64,000 nt of DNA from positions 1-64,000 of the forward strand of contig NZ_JAMZGF010000018.1 in assembly GCF_024158915.1 (NCBI RefSeq), written 5' to 3'. This DNA is from Chryseobacterium sp. S0630. Lineage in GTDB: Bacteria > Bacteroidota > Bacteroidia > Flavobacteriales > Weeksellaceae. The translations under genes were made by a program, and so were the position numbers. The notes under the pieces were generated by a model. It saw only the letters and a program-made list of their open reading frames with translations, was not told where the DNA came from and did not search any database. This document shows positions 35,733-45,302 of this stretch, one piece after another (the first letter of the stretch is position 1; each line of letters starts with the position of its first letter).

Positions 35733-37388
35733 ATGAAGACTAAACATCCTAAAGGGCTACCCTATCTATTCTTTACAGAAATGTGGGAGCGTTTCGGGTA
35801 TTACCTGATTCTTGGAATCTTTGTTCTCTATGTTATTGAACCTACGGGCATGAAAGGCGGACTTGGACTTCCGGATAAAACTGCTGATGACATTTTCGGA
35901 ACTTATATTGCCTTAACTTATCTGACTCCATTCATTGGAGGATTCCTGGCTGACAGGGTTTTAGGGTATATTAAATCTATTTATCTCGGAGGCTTTTTAA
36001 TGGCTGCAGGATATATAGGAATGGGAGTTTTTAAAGATTTGCCTTTGTTTTATGCTTCCCTGGCATTAATTATCATTGGAAACGGTTTCTTTAAACCTAC
36101 TATTTCAACTTTACTAGGAAATCTTTATTCTGAAGAGCCTTATAAAGCAAATAAAGACTCGGGATACAATATTTTCTATATGGGAATCAATATCGGAGCA
36201 TTTATCTGTAACATTATTGCGGCTTTCATGCGTAATAAATTCGGTTGGGGTGAAGCTTTCATCACTGCTGGAGTAGGAATGCTTATCGGAATGGTTATTT
36301 TTACTATCGGAAGAAAACATTATATCCACGCTGCACAGATGAAACCTGTACAGGAAGGAGATACCAAACTTTCTGAAATTCTGATCAAAGTATTCGTTCC
36401 TGCTATCGCTGCCGGGGCAATAGGTTGGTTTATTCCTGGAAATATTTTCGGAAGTGATAGTACGGATGCCTTTATTTTCGCTTGTATACCTGTTATTTAT
36501 TTCTATGCTTCTCTTTATTTTAAAGCTAAACCAGATGAAAAAGCCTCTATCGGAGCATTACTTTCTGTATTCCTGATCAGTATGTTCTTCTGGGCTGTTT
36601 TCAAACAGAATGGTACCGCTTTAACAAGATGGGCTAATTATTATACGGATAGAAGTGTTCCTGCTTCTCTTGAAAAACCATTGGAAGGAATTTATATGGT
36701 GGAAGGGAAAAGTTATGAAGATAAGGAAACTCCTGTTTATGACAATCAGTTCCGTTCTCAAAAAGATGATAACGGGGAAACAAAGAAAGAAATGGGAAAA
36801 GATGTTTATTTTAAAAACATATCTCCCGAACAACGTGCTGCTCTTGAGAAAAACCCTGAAAACAAAGTATATTTATACAATACAGAATTATTCCAGTCTA
36901 TCAATCCATTCTGGGTTATTGCTTTAACCCCGGTTATTGTAGGATTCTGGGCATTGCTGAGAAGAAAAGGAAAAGAACCTTTAACGCCTACTAAGATTGT
37001 TTTAGGGCTATTCATTTCAGGACTTTCTTGTCTGGTAATGGTTTTAGCAGTAATGGCCGGAGACAATGGATCTGTAAAAGTCTCTCCTCTATGGCTTGTT
37101 GCCAGCTACGGAGTGATTACCATCGGAGAGCTATGCCTTTCTCCAATGGGACTTTCATTTGTATCTAAACTTTCTCCAGCGAGAATTACGGCATTGATGA
37201 TGGGAGGATTTTTCCTTGCTAACTCTGTGGGAAATAAACTTTCCGGAATCCTGGCAAGCACATGGTACAATTACGAAAACAAAACGAATTATTTCCTTGT
37301 GAACTTCGCTTTGTTAATATTTGCTACACTTTTAGGCCTTTCTATGTTAAAAAGGCTGAATAAAATTATGACAGAAAAAGGGCATTAA
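35733..37388 (+). CDS. Proton-dependent oligopeptide transporter (POT family), copy 1
   Basis: A 551-aa secondary transporter from the ATG at 35733 (MKTKHPKGLPYLFF); an upstream ATG at 35709 is possible. About 14 helices are predicted. The proton-coupling E-x-x-E-R motif is in helix 1 (FTEMWERFGYY), and the family signature FYMGINIGAF is near residue 150. A hydrophilic insert of about 80 residues (roughly 295-385) lies in the middle, larger than in the other two copies. It imports di- and tripeptides with protons. First of three related transporters in a row. Confidence 0.94.
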   Translation: MKTKHPKGLPYLFFTEMWERFGYYLILGIFVLYVIEPTGMKGGLGLPDKTADDIFGTYIALTYLTPFIGGFLADRVLGYIKSIYLGGFLMAAGYIGMGVFKDLPLFYASLALIIIGNGFFKPTISTLLGNLYSEEPYKANKDSGYNIFYMGINIGAFICNIIAAFMRNKFGWGEAFITAGVGMLIGMVIFTIGRKHYIHAAQMKPVQEGDTKLSEILIKVFVPAIAAGAIGWFIPGNIFGSDSTDAFIFACIPVIYFYASLYFKAKPDEKASIGALLSVFLISMFFWAVFKQNGTALTRWANYYTDRSVPASLEKPLEGIYMVEGKSYEDKETPVYDNQFRSQKDDNGETKKEMGKDVYFKNISPEQRAALEKNPENKVYLYNTELFQSINPFWVIALTPVIVGFWALLRRKGKEPLTPTKIVLGLFISGLSCLVMVLAVMAGDNGSVKVSPLWLVASYGVITIGELCLSPMGLSFVSKLSPARITALMMGGFFLANSVGNKLSGILASTWYNYENKTNYFLVNFALLIFATLLGLSMLKRLNKIMTEKGH

Positions 37389-37413
37389 AATCCTTAATAT
37401 TATAAAGATAAGT

Positions 37414-37445
37414 AAGCTGCGGAAGAGTTCCGCAGCTTTTTTATT
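37414..37445 (+). terminator. Terminator after POT copy 1
   Basis: AAGCTGCGGAA (37414-37424) and TTCCGCAGCTT (37428-37438) form a perfect 11-bp stem with a 3-nt loop, followed by a T-run. Confidence 0.92.
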
Positions 37446-37464
37446 TAAAAATAAAATTAAAACC

Positions 37465-37494
37465 TTGCCAAAAACCCAAAATAAACTATATTTG
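37465..37494 (+). promoter_or_regulatory. Promoter of POT copy 2
   Basis: TTG (37465-37467), a 19-bp spacer and TATATTTG (37487-37494), a full consensus match, 28 bp before the ATG. Confidence 0.78.
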
Positions 37495-37522
37495 TCAGTC
37501 TTAACAAAAATTAACAATAGAA

Positions 37523-39277
37523 ATGGATAATATTGAAGCATTGAGTCCGAAACCGGATGAATTTGTAGAGAATAAGAATTCCAGGCATCCTAAAGGATTA
37601 TGGGTTCTTTTCGGAACAGAAATGTGGGAGCGTTTCAACTTTTATGGAATGAGAGCTCTTTTGACGCTCTTCATGGTAAATTCCTTATTGATAAAAGAAG
37701 CTGATGCAGCGATCATCTATGGTGGATTTCTAGCTTTATGTTATTTAACCCCTCTTTTAGGAGGATTTATTGCTGATAAATATATCGGAAACAGATATGC
37801 CATCATCATCGGAGGATCGTTAATGGCTATCGGCCAGTTCTTATTATTCATCAGTGCCTCTACTTTCTCTGCGGATATTGGAAGTGCCAAACTTATCATG
37901 TGGCTGGCGTTATTCGTTATTATTTTCGGTAACGGATTCTTCAAACCAAATATTTCCTCAATGGTAGGAAGCCTTTATCCGAAGCAGGAAAAATCTAAAC
38001 TGGATTCTGCTTTCACCATTTTCTATATGGGGATCAACATCGGGGCTTTCTTAGGTCAGTTTATCTGTCCATACGTAGGAGACGTAAAAGATGCTGCAAC
38101 TGGAGTAAGAGATATCTTCGCTTTCAAATGGGGATTCTTAGCTGCTTCTATTGCCATGGTAATCGGAACAATTACATTCTTTATCCTTAAAAACAAATAC
38201 GTAGTAACTCCGGAAGGAAGACCTATCGGAGGGTTACCAAAAAATAATACAAGTGCTGACTTCGAAGAAGGAGAAACACAAACTGCTAAATTCTCAGGTC
38301 AGGCTTTAGGAATCACCGGAGGAATATTTGTTGTTTTATTCTTCGTTTTCAGATACCTTCTTGTAGGTGAGTTTGGATTCAACTCCGTAGAAATGGGACA
38401 GTTGATTAAAGGGATCATTTATCCATTCATCTATTCGGCTGGTATTGCTCTTGCATTCTTAATTATGTCTTCTGCTGAAAACAAGGTGGAAAGACAGAGA
38501 ATCTGGGTAATCTATATTGTATCATTCTTTATTATTTTCTTCTGGGCTGCATTTGAGCAGGCGGGATCTTCATTAACATTTATTGCAGATAACCAGACTG
38601 ACAGAAACATTTTCGGATGGAATATGCCTCCTTCAATGGTACAGATCTTCAACGGTATTTTCGTAGTTCTTTTAGCTGTTCCTTTCAGTTTATGCTGGGA
38701 CAAGTTAAGAGCTAAAGGAAAAGAGCCAGTATCTCCATTCAAACAAGCAATGGGATTAGCATTGATCGCACTTTCTTATTTCATCATTGCACACAATGTA
38801 AAAGATCTTGGAAACTCAGGGTTATTAGCCATCAAATGGTTAATGTTACTCTATTTCATCCAGACTTGTGGTGAGCTTTGTCTTTCTCCAATTGGCTTAT
38901 CACTGGTTGGTAAACTGGCTCCGAAAAGATTTGCTTCATTATTATATGGTGTTTTCTTCATTTCTAACGCTGCTGGTTATGCATTAGCAGGTTCATTAGG
39001 AGCACTTATCCCTGCAACAGGTGATAAATTCAAAAAAGCTCAAGAAATGGGTGTTAATTTACAGGATGTTTTGGATAAAAAAGTAACACTGACAGCTGAT
39101 CAGGTTGCCGCTTTCGATAAAGCTCAGCTTCCATTACACAACCCTACTTTTGTAGGATTTGAGATTCACAATCTATTCGAATTCTTCATGGTATTCGTAG
39201 TACTTTGTGGTATTGCTTCTGTTATTTTAGGTTTAATTTCACCTATCTTGAAGAAAATGATGCATGGTGTAAACTAA
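37523..39277 (+). CDS. Proton-dependent oligopeptide transporter (POT family), copy 2
   Basis: A 584-aa peptide/proton symporter. Helix 1 carries the E-x-x-E-R motif (GTEMWERFNFYGM), helix 5 the FYMGINIGAF signature, and the later FGNGFFKPNISSMVG and GELCLSPIGLSLVGKL motifs are also family hallmarks. It has its own consensus promoter and a terminator after it. Paralogue of the flanking copies, with a longer C-terminus containing a soluble loop (about residues 500-545). Substrate range likely overlaps with copies 1 and 3. Confidence 0.95.
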   Translation: MDNIEALSPKPDEFVENKNSRHPKGLWVLFGTEMWERFNFYGMRALLTLFMVNSLLIKEADAAIIYGGFLALCYLTPLLGGFIADKYIGNRYAIIIGGSLMAIGQFLLFISASTFSADIGSAKLIMWLALFVIIFGNGFFKPNISSMVGSLYPKQEKSKLDSAFTIFYMGINIGAFLGQFICPYVGDVKDAATGVRDIFAFKWGFLAASIAMVIGTITFFILKNKYVVTPEGRPIGGLPKNNTSADFEEGETQTAKFSGQALGITGGIFVVLFFVFRYLLVGEFGFNSVEMGQLIKGIIYPFIYSAGIALAFLIMSSAENKVERQRIWVIYIVSFFIIFFWAAFEQAGSSLTFIADNQTDRNIFGWNMPPSMVQIFNGIFVVLLAVPFSLCWDKLRAKGKEPVSPFKQAMGLALIALSYFIIAHNVKDLGNSGLLAIKWLMLLYFIQTCGELCLSPIGLSLVGKLAPKRFASLLYGVFFISNAAGYALAGSLGALIPATGDKFKKAQEMGVNLQDVLDKKVTLTADQVAAFDKAQLPLHNPTFVGFEIHNLFEFFMVFVVLCGIASVILGLISPILKKMMHGVN

Positions 39278-39297
39278 TTGTATCAACAAAATATAAT

Positions 39298-39330
39298 AAA
39301 ACCTCTGCCAAGTCAGAGGTTTTTTTTATT
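39298..39330 (+). terminator. Terminator after POT copy 2
   Basis: AAACCTCTG and CAGAGGTTT arms (39298-39307 and 39314-39323) with a 6-nt loop and an 8-T tail. Confidence 0.9.
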
Positions 39331-39335
39331 TTCGT

Positions 39336-40328
39336 ATGATGGAAATTTCCGAAGATTCTTTATTCCAATCCGTAAAGGAAATCATTAGACAGTCGCGCGA
39401 AAAAGTTTTTCGGATAGCGAATTCTACTCTACTGCTCACGTACTGGCAGATTGGAAAACTTATTGTTGAAGATGAACAGAATGGAAAAGAACGTGCACAG
39501 TATGGAAAATATACGCTGAAAAAACTTTCTGAAAAACTCACTTTGGAATTTGGAAAAGGGTTTGATTATACCAATCTATCCAATATGCGGAAATTTTACA
39601 CAGCATTTCCAATTGTTGACGCATTGCGTCAACAATTAAGTTGGACACACTATAGACTCTTGATAAGGCTTGACCACGCTGATAAAATGAATTATTATAT
39701 CAACGAATCCGTTCAAAATAACTGGAATTACAGAGATCTCAAAAGACAAATCAATTCGCTTGCTTACGAAAGGGTTTTGGAACATAAAAAATCTTCTCCG
39801 GAAAGTATTCACAGTGTTTTAAAAGATCCTTATATTTTTGAATTTCTTGGGTTAAAAGCTGATGAACAATTCTCCGAAAAAGAAATCGAAACAGCCATTA
39901 TTGATCACATCCAAAAGTTTTTACTGGAATTCGGGAAAGGATTTGCTTTTGTAGCCAGACAACAACATATTTCAACTGATACCTCAGATTTCTATATTGA
40001 TCTTGTCTTCTATAATTACATCTTAAAATGCTTTGTGATCATCGACCTGAAAACAGGGGAACTTTCCCATCAGGATATTGGGCAGATTGATATGTATGTG
40101 AGAATGTATGATGACCTGAAACGCGGTGAAGGAGATAACCCAACCATTGGAATTTTATTATGTTCAGAAAAAGATGAAACTATTGTAAAATATTCCATTT
40201 TGAATGATAAAAACAATTTATTTGCCAGCAAATACCTGCTGTACCTCCCAAAAGAAGAAGAATTAAAACAAATTATTGACCAGGACAGAATCCGTTTTGA
40301 ACTGGATCAGAAAGATAAAAACCCTTAA
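39336..40328 (+). CDS. YhcG-family PD-(D/E)XK nuclease-like protein (DUF1016)
   Basis: A 330-aa protein of the YhcG/DUF1016 family: an N-terminal helical DUF1016 domain (to about residue 150, with IANSTLLLTYWQIGKLI and LSWTHYRLLIR), then a C-terminal PD-(D/E)XK-type domain with DFYIDLVFYN and VIIDLKTGEL (the D...D-x-K triad, about residues 214-240). The nuclease fold is established for the family, the biological target is not. It starts 58 bp after POT copy 2, just past its terminator, and ends 23 bp before POT copy 3. It seems to be inserted in a transporter array. No restriction-modification partner genes are near. Confidence 0.9.
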   Translation: MMEISEDSLFQSVKEIIRQSREKVFRIANSTLLLTYWQIGKLIVEDEQNGKERAQYGKYTLKKLSEKLTLEFGKGFDYTNLSNMRKFYTAFPIVDALRQQLSWTHYRLLIRLDHADKMNYYINESVQNNWNYRDLKRQINSLAYERVLEHKKSSPESIHSVLKDPYIFEFLGLKADEQFSEKEIETAIIDHIQKFLLEFGKGFAFVARQQHISTDTSDFYIDLVFYNYILKCFVIIDLKTGELSHQDIGQIDMYVRMYDDLKRGEGDNPTIGILLCSEKDETIVKYSILNDKNNLFASKYLLYLPKEEELKQIIDQDRIRFELDQKDKNP

Positions 40329-40351
40329 TTAGAACTTAATCATATATCATT

Positions 40352-41863
40352 ATGAGCTTAACTTTAGATGAAATACAAAATTTCAAAGGAAAGTATCCCA
40401 GACAAATCTGGAGCCTGTTTTTCTCTGAAATGTGGGAACGTTTCTGTTTCTACGGAATGCGTGGAATGCTGGTTTTCTTTATGATCTCCCAGCTTAATTT
40501 CCATGAAAAAGAAGCCAACCTCCAATATGGAGCCACCCAGGCATTCGTATATGCCTTTACTTTTGTAGGAGGTCTTTTTGCCGATAAAATTTTAGGATTC
40601 CGAAAATCCTTGTTCTGGGGCGGCCTTCTGATGATCGTAGGAAGTTTAATTCTTGCTACCGATCCCCACAAATTCTTTTTCTTAGGAATAGCATTCACCG
40701 TAGTAGGGACAGGTTTCTTCAAACCTAATATTTCATCTATGGTAGGACAGCTTTATAAACCAAATGACTCAAGAGCAGATGCAGGATTCTCACTTTTCTA
40801 TGCGGGAATTAACCTTGGTGCATTATTAGGAGGTTATTTGTGTATCGCAATCGGTAAAGGAGAATTCCTGGGCAATATCATTGCAGAAGAGATGAGATGG
40901 CATATTGCTTTCGGACTTGCTTCAATAGTAATGGTGGTGAGCTTAATTAATTTTGTATTCACACAAAGAACATTGGGTACTATTGGTTTACAGCCGGGAC
41001 ATCCTTTAGCAGAAGAAAAAACAGCTCCAATACCAAAATGGAAAGAGTATGGAGTATATGTTTTGTCTTTAATTTTCGTTCCTATCATCATGACCATGGT
41101 AGCCAAGACAGAATATACAGATTATTTCATGTGGACCATCGGACCATTAACCTTAATCTATTTATTCTATGAAATGTCTAAAGTAACCGCTTCTGAACGC
41201 AAAAAACTTTGGGCAGCTTTAGTATTTATTATATTTTCAATCATATTCTGGGGAATCTATGAGCAAAGTGGAGGTTCTTTAAGTATTTTCGCAGCTAAGA
41301 ACCTGAATAAAGACCTTCTGGGATTAGACCCAAATGGTGTAAACAACTCAGGAGGAGCATTCTTCATTATTTTCCTTGCTCCATTGATCGGACTTCTTTG
41401 GATCTGGCTGAACAAAAGAAAAATTGAACCCAACACGATTATCAAATTCGGATTAGGATTCATTTTCTTAGGATTAGGATATTATGTTTTGTTTGCAACC
41501 CGTCTTTTTGCAGACCTTCAGGGAATCACTTCACTGAATTTCTTCACACTGGCATTGCTTATCATTACCCTTGGAGAATTATGCCTCTCTCCTATCGGAT
41601 TATCCATCATGACCAAACTTTCCACTAAAAATCTTCAGGGAATGATGATGGGAATGTGGTTCCTTGCTTCTGCGTATGGACAGTATGTTGCAGGAATTAT
41701 CGGGGCCAGTCTTGCCACAGCCAAAGAAGGTTCTACCAACTATGATGAATTGATCACTTATACTGATGGATATAAACAATTGGGATTATATGCGGTAATT
41801 GCCGGAGTGGTATTAATTTTGATATCTCCGTACGTGAAAAAATTAATGCAAGATGTAAAATAA
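40352..41863 (+). CDS. Proton-dependent oligopeptide transporter (POT family), copy 3
   Basis: A 503-aa peptide/proton symporter, the shortest of the three. The E-x-x-E-R motif (FSEMWERFCFYGM), FKPNISSMVGQLY, FYAGINLGALLG and GELCLSPIGLSIMTKL are all present. It starts 23 bp after the YhcG-type gene, so it may depend on a promoter upstream of that gene. A thioredoxin gene follows 41 bp later. Compared with copies 1 and 2 it lacks the large hydrophilic insert. Confidence 0.95.
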   Translation: MSLTLDEIQNFKGKYPRQIWSLFFSEMWERFCFYGMRGMLVFFMISQLNFHEKEANLQYGATQAFVYAFTFVGGLFADKILGFRKSLFWGGLLMIVGSLILATDPHKFFFLGIAFTVVGTGFFKPNISSMVGQLYKPNDSRADAGFSLFYAGINLGALLGGYLCIAIGKGEFLGNIIAEEMRWHIAFGLASIVMVVSLINFVFTQRTLGTIGLQPGHPLAEEKTAPIPKWKEYGVYVLSLIFVPIIMTMVAKTEYTDYFMWTIGPLTLIYLFYEMSKVTASERKKLWAALVFIIFSIIFWGIYEQSGGSLSIFAAKNLNKDLLGLDPNGVNNSGGAFFIIFLAPLIGLLWIWLNKRKIEPNTIIKFGLGFIFLGLGYYVLFATRLFADLQGITSLNFFTLALLIITLGELCLSPIGLSIMTKLSTKNLQGMMMGMWFLASAYGQYVAGIIGASLATAKEGSTNYDELITYTDGYKQLGLYAVIAGVVLILISPYVKKLMQDVK

Positions 41864-41904
41864 AAAATAAGTAATTATGCTTATTTTTATCCAAATATCA
41901 CAAT

Positions 41905-42438
41905 ATGAAGAAAATTTTAAGCATACTACTCTTATTTTTATTAAATTTTAGTTTTGCCCAGGTAAAGTGGATGACCATTGAAGAAGCTTTAAAAGCCCAG
42001 AAGGAAAGTCCCAAAAAAATATTAATTGATTTCTATGCAGACTGGTGTGGTCCATGTAAAATCATGGATAAAAAAACGTATGGTCACCCTGTAATTGCTC
42101 AGATTTTAAATGAGAATTATTATCCTGTAAAGTTTAATGCAGAAGAAAAAAAGAGCATTGAAATCTTTGGAAGAACATTTTCAAATCCTAATTCTGAACA
42201 TAAAAAGGGAAAGAATTCTCTGCATGAGTTTACACAGTATATGAATGTAGGAGCTGTTCCAAGTACCGTATTTCTGGATGAACATGGCGATCCCATTACC
42301 ATTCTTCAGGGAGAACTGTCTGCCAAAGAACTGGAACCTTATCTGGAACTGATCTCCAAAGATTTGTTTAAAAAGATTAAGACCAGAGAACAATGGGAGG
42401 ATTACCAGAAAAAATTCAAATCTAAAATAAAAGATTAA
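41905..42438 (+). CDS. Secreted thioredoxin-family protein
   Basis: A 177-aa protein with a signal peptide (MKKILSILLLFLLNFSFAQ) followed by a thioredoxin fold. The active site is WCGPC in YADWCGPCKIM (about residues 48-52), and the cis-proline motif is GAVPSTVFLDE near residue 115. The E-x-Y-L-E-L helix closes the fold. It is a predicted periplasmic thiol oxidoreductase that could reduce or isomerise disulfides. It is separated from POT copy 3 by 41 bp and ends in its own terminator. Confidence 0.9.
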   Translation: MKKILSILLLFLLNFSFAQVKWMTIEEALKAQKESPKKILIDFYADWCGPCKIMDKKTYGHPVIAQILNENYYPVKFNAEEKKSIEIFGRTFSNPNSEHKKGKNSLHEFTQYMNVGAVPSTVFLDEHGDPITILQGELSAKELEPYLELISKDLFKKIKTREQWEDYQKKFKSKIKD

Positions 42439-42488
42439 TTAGAACTTTGAAACCTGATTTTCTGTTTCAATTCTAAAAATTCACTATA

Positions 42489-42516
42489 GAGGCTTCCAAT
42501 TTTTTGGAAGTCTTTT
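42489..42516 (+). terminator. Terminator of the thioredoxin gene
   Basis: AGGCTTCCAA (42490-42499) pairs with TTGGAAGTCT (42504-42513), one G-U pair, followed by TTTTT. Confidence 0.85.
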
Positions 42517-42601
42517 TTATTTTACCGAAATTCGAACCTTTATTTCTATTATCCGAAATAAGGATCAAAAAATTCGAAAATTAGTATCCTGAAACCTGAA
42601 A

Positions 42602-44689
42602 ATGAATCTCGAAACCTCCATAGAATATGTAAAAGGAATAGGTCCGGAAAGAGCCAAACTCATCAAAAGTGTGTTGGGTTTATCTACTGTAGAAGATATG
42701 TTGAATTTCTACCCTATCCGTTATCTGGACAAAAGTAAAATTTATACTGTTTCTCAACTCAAAGAAGAAACCAGCCAGGAAATACAATTGAGAGGAAGAA
42801 TTACTCAGGTACAGGAAATTCAGACCGGTAAAACCAAGCGCTTATCTGCAAAGTTCAATGATGAAACTGGTAGTATAGATCTGGTTTGGTTTCAATATTC
42901 CAAGTGGTTGAAAGAACAGCTTCCGATCAACAAGGAAGTTTATATTTTTGGAAAGATCAATGTTTTCAACCGCCAGTTTTCTATGCCGCATCCGGAAATT
43001 GAAGCAGAAGAAAAAAAAGAAGGAGACACTCGTCTTAAACCCATTTATCCGAGTTCTGAAAAACTAACCAAAAGAGGATTAAATCAAAGGTTTTTCCAGA
43101 ATGCTTTAAGAAATATCTGCAAAGAGATTCCAAGTCTTATTGAAGAAAATTTCCCGGATTATCTGATGAAAACCTTTAAATTCATGTCAAGACAACATGC
43201 TTTTCTGAATGTTCACTTTCCAAAAGATCAGGAACATTTTGATAAAGCAGATTACAGATTGAAATTTGAAGAATCATTTTTCTTTCAGTTAGGATATGGC
43301 TTAAAGAAACTCCATCATAAAACACAGTCTCATGGTAATCCTTTCCCGATTATTGGAGATCACTTCAACGATTTTTATGAGAGCCATCTTCCTTTTGAGC
43401 TTACCAACGCACAGAAAAGAGTTTTAAAGGAAATAAGAATGGATATGAAAAGGCCGATTCAGATGAACAGGCTTTTGCAGGGAGATGTAGGATCAGGGAA
43501 AACAATGGTTGCCCTTCTTACCATGCTGATCGCCATGGATAATGGTTTTCAGAGCTGTTTGATGGCTCCGACGGAAATTCTTGCCCAACAGCATTACAAT
43601 GGGATTAAAGAGCTGTTGGAAAAAACAGGAATCAATATCCGCCTTCTCACAGGTTCTACCAAAGCAGCAGAAAGAAGAATTATCCATGAAGAACTGGAAA
43701 ATGGAAGTCTTTCTATTTTGGTAGGAACTCATGCCGTTTTAGAAGACAAGGTTAAATTTAAAAACCTGGGATTAGCCATTATTGATGAACAGCATAGATT
43801 CGGGGTTGCTCAAAGGGCTAAACTGTGGGCTAAAAATAAGATTCCACCCCATATTCTCGTGATGACCGCTACTCCTATTCCAAGAACTCTGGCCATGAGT
43901 TTTTATTCTGATCTGGATGTTTCTGTGATTGATGAGATGCCAGTGGGAAGAAAGCCTATTATTACTGCGCACCGCAGGGAAAAAGACAGACTGTATGTGT
44001 ATAACTTCTGTAAAGATGAAATCAAGAAAGGCAGACAGATTTATTTCGTATACCCTCTCATTGAAGAATCGGAAACGTTGGACTATAAAAACCTGATGGA
44101 AGGTTTGGAACATGTCATGGATTATTTCTCAGAATACAATGTGACAATGCTTCACGGGAAAATGAAACCGGATGAAAAAGATGCTGCTATGGCTTATTTT
44201 GCTTCGGGAAAAGCTGAAATAATGGTTGCAACAACGGTAATTGAAGTTGGAGTAAACGTTCCGAATGCTTCGGTAATGGTGATTGAAAGCTCAGAAAGGT
44301 TCGGACTATCACAGCTTCACCAGCTCAGAGGGCGTGTAGGAAGGGGTGCCGAACAGAGTTACTGTATCCTGATGACTTCCGATAAATTATCAAAAGAAAG
44401 CAGAACGCGTATTAAAACAATGACTGAAACCAATGACGGTTTTAAAATTTCTGAGGTAGATATGCAGCTTCGTGGTCCCGGAGATATATTGGGAACTCAG
44501 CAAAGTGGTGTGGTAGATTTTAAAAGACTGGATCTTATTAATGATTCTGCGATCATCAAAACAACCAAAAATACGGTAGAAAGAATACTTGAAGCAGATC
44601 CTATGCTTGCAAGACCAGACAATCTGATCATCAAAAATTATTATATCAGATACTACAAAGGAAAAAATAAGTGGAGTAAAATATCATAA
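42602..44689 (+). CDS. recG: ATP-dependent DNA helicase RecG
   Basis: A 695-aa helicase that remodels stalled replication forks and Holliday junctions. Order: a helix-hairpin-helix start (GIGPERAKLIKSVLG), the wedge/OB domain (about residues 50-150), helicase motif I GDVGSGKT near residue 297, motif Ia APTEILAQQHY, motif II DEQHRFG, motif III TATPIPRTLA, and motif VI QLRGRVGRG near residue 580. The start ATG sits directly after a repeat-like tract (CCTGAAACCTGAAA). Length matches the family. Confidence 0.97.
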   Translation: MNLETSIEYVKGIGPERAKLIKSVLGLSTVEDMLNFYPIRYLDKSKIYTVSQLKEETSQEIQLRGRITQVQEIQTGKTKRLSAKFNDETGSIDLVWFQYSKWLKEQLPINKEVYIFGKINVFNRQFSMPHPEIEAEEKKEGDTRLKPIYPSSEKLTKRGLNQRFFQNALRNICKEIPSLIEENFPDYLMKTFKFMSRQHAFLNVHFPKDQEHFDKADYRLKFEESFFFQLGYGLKKLHHKTQSHGNPFPIIGDHFNDFYESHLPFELTNAQKRVLKEIRMDMKRPIQMNRLLQGDVGSGKTMVALLTMLIAMDNGFQSCLMAPTEILAQQHYNGIKELLEKTGINIRLLTGSTKAAERRIIHEELENGSLSILVGTHAVLEDKVKFKNLGLAIIDEQHRFGVAQRAKLWAKNKIPPHILVMTATPIPRTLAMSFYSDLDVSVIDEMPVGRKPIITAHRREKDRLYVYNFCKDEIKKGRQIYFVYPLIEESETLDYKNLMEGLEHVMDYFSEYNVTMLHGKMKPDEKDAAMAYFASGKAEIMVATTVIEVGVNVPNASVMVIESSERFGLSQLHQLRGRVGRGAEQSYCILMTSDKLSKESRTRIKTMTETNDGFKISEVDMQLRGPGDILGTQQSGVVDFKRLDLINDSAIIKTTKNTVERILEADPMLARPDNLIIKNYYIRYYKGKNKWSKIS

Positions 44690-45302
44690 AAAAAACCGCA
44701 GAAAAAAACTTCCTGCGGCCCCCTTATAAAACTGTTATTTAGAAGAAATTACTTTTGGTATGTCCAAAAAAAATTTATTTTAATAGTTCAGGCTTAATAT
44801 TTTGTGATGTGGTGTGAAAATATTTATATAACAATATAATAATGAGCTAAAACCATAACTATTAAAATAAATTATAAAAAAACAAAATGAATTATTTTTT
44901 CCAACTTGCTTATTATAAAAACTAACTGTGTTTCGGTGGAGATGAGGGAATGAAACGAATAAAAATATCTCCAACTACTTATTGAGTTTTCATGATTGTA
45001 CCGTTTTGTTTAAAGATCTTCTGTGCTTTATAATTGGAAAATTAGTATAATCCATTTTGTTTAACTAACATCGTGATTTATATAATTTTGTTCTTTAGAA
45101 ACAATTACTTTCATTCATCTGTATCTTCTACTATATTATGAAATTTGTGTCTTAGTATACTTTTACAAATGTCTGTATATTAATTCAGTTGCCTTTTATA
45201 TTATTTTAATTATTAGTTATAAAATTTTCACCTATTTGTGAATAGTATGCTATAAATATGATTTAAAAATCATTAATATTTAATTAACAAATCCTTTATT
45301 CA
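44690..45302. other. AT-rich 613-bp gap
   Basis: No convincing gene. A stem CCGCAG/CTGCGG (44698-44723) follows recG; its A/T tract is on the left side, so it suits a minus-strand transcript better than recG. A possible -7 box TACTTTTG lies at 44749-44756. The longest frame (64 codons, minus, 44780-44974) has no family resemblance and a composition typical of the gap. Confidence 0.6.

Noticed and set aside
39336..40328. A restriction-modification system around the YhcG-type gene
   Set aside because: No methyltransferase, specificity subunit or helicase lies nearby; only transporters and a thioredoxin.
44698..44723. CCGCAG/CTGCGG stem just after recG as a recG terminator
   Set aside because: The A/T run is on the wrong side: after the stem on the plus strand come C residues. 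It suits only a minus-strand transcript, for which no gene is seen.
44780..44974. A 64-codon minus-strand frame in the AT-rich gap after recG
   Set aside because: No recognisable motif, the composition follows the gap, and there is no promoter or neighbour to support it.
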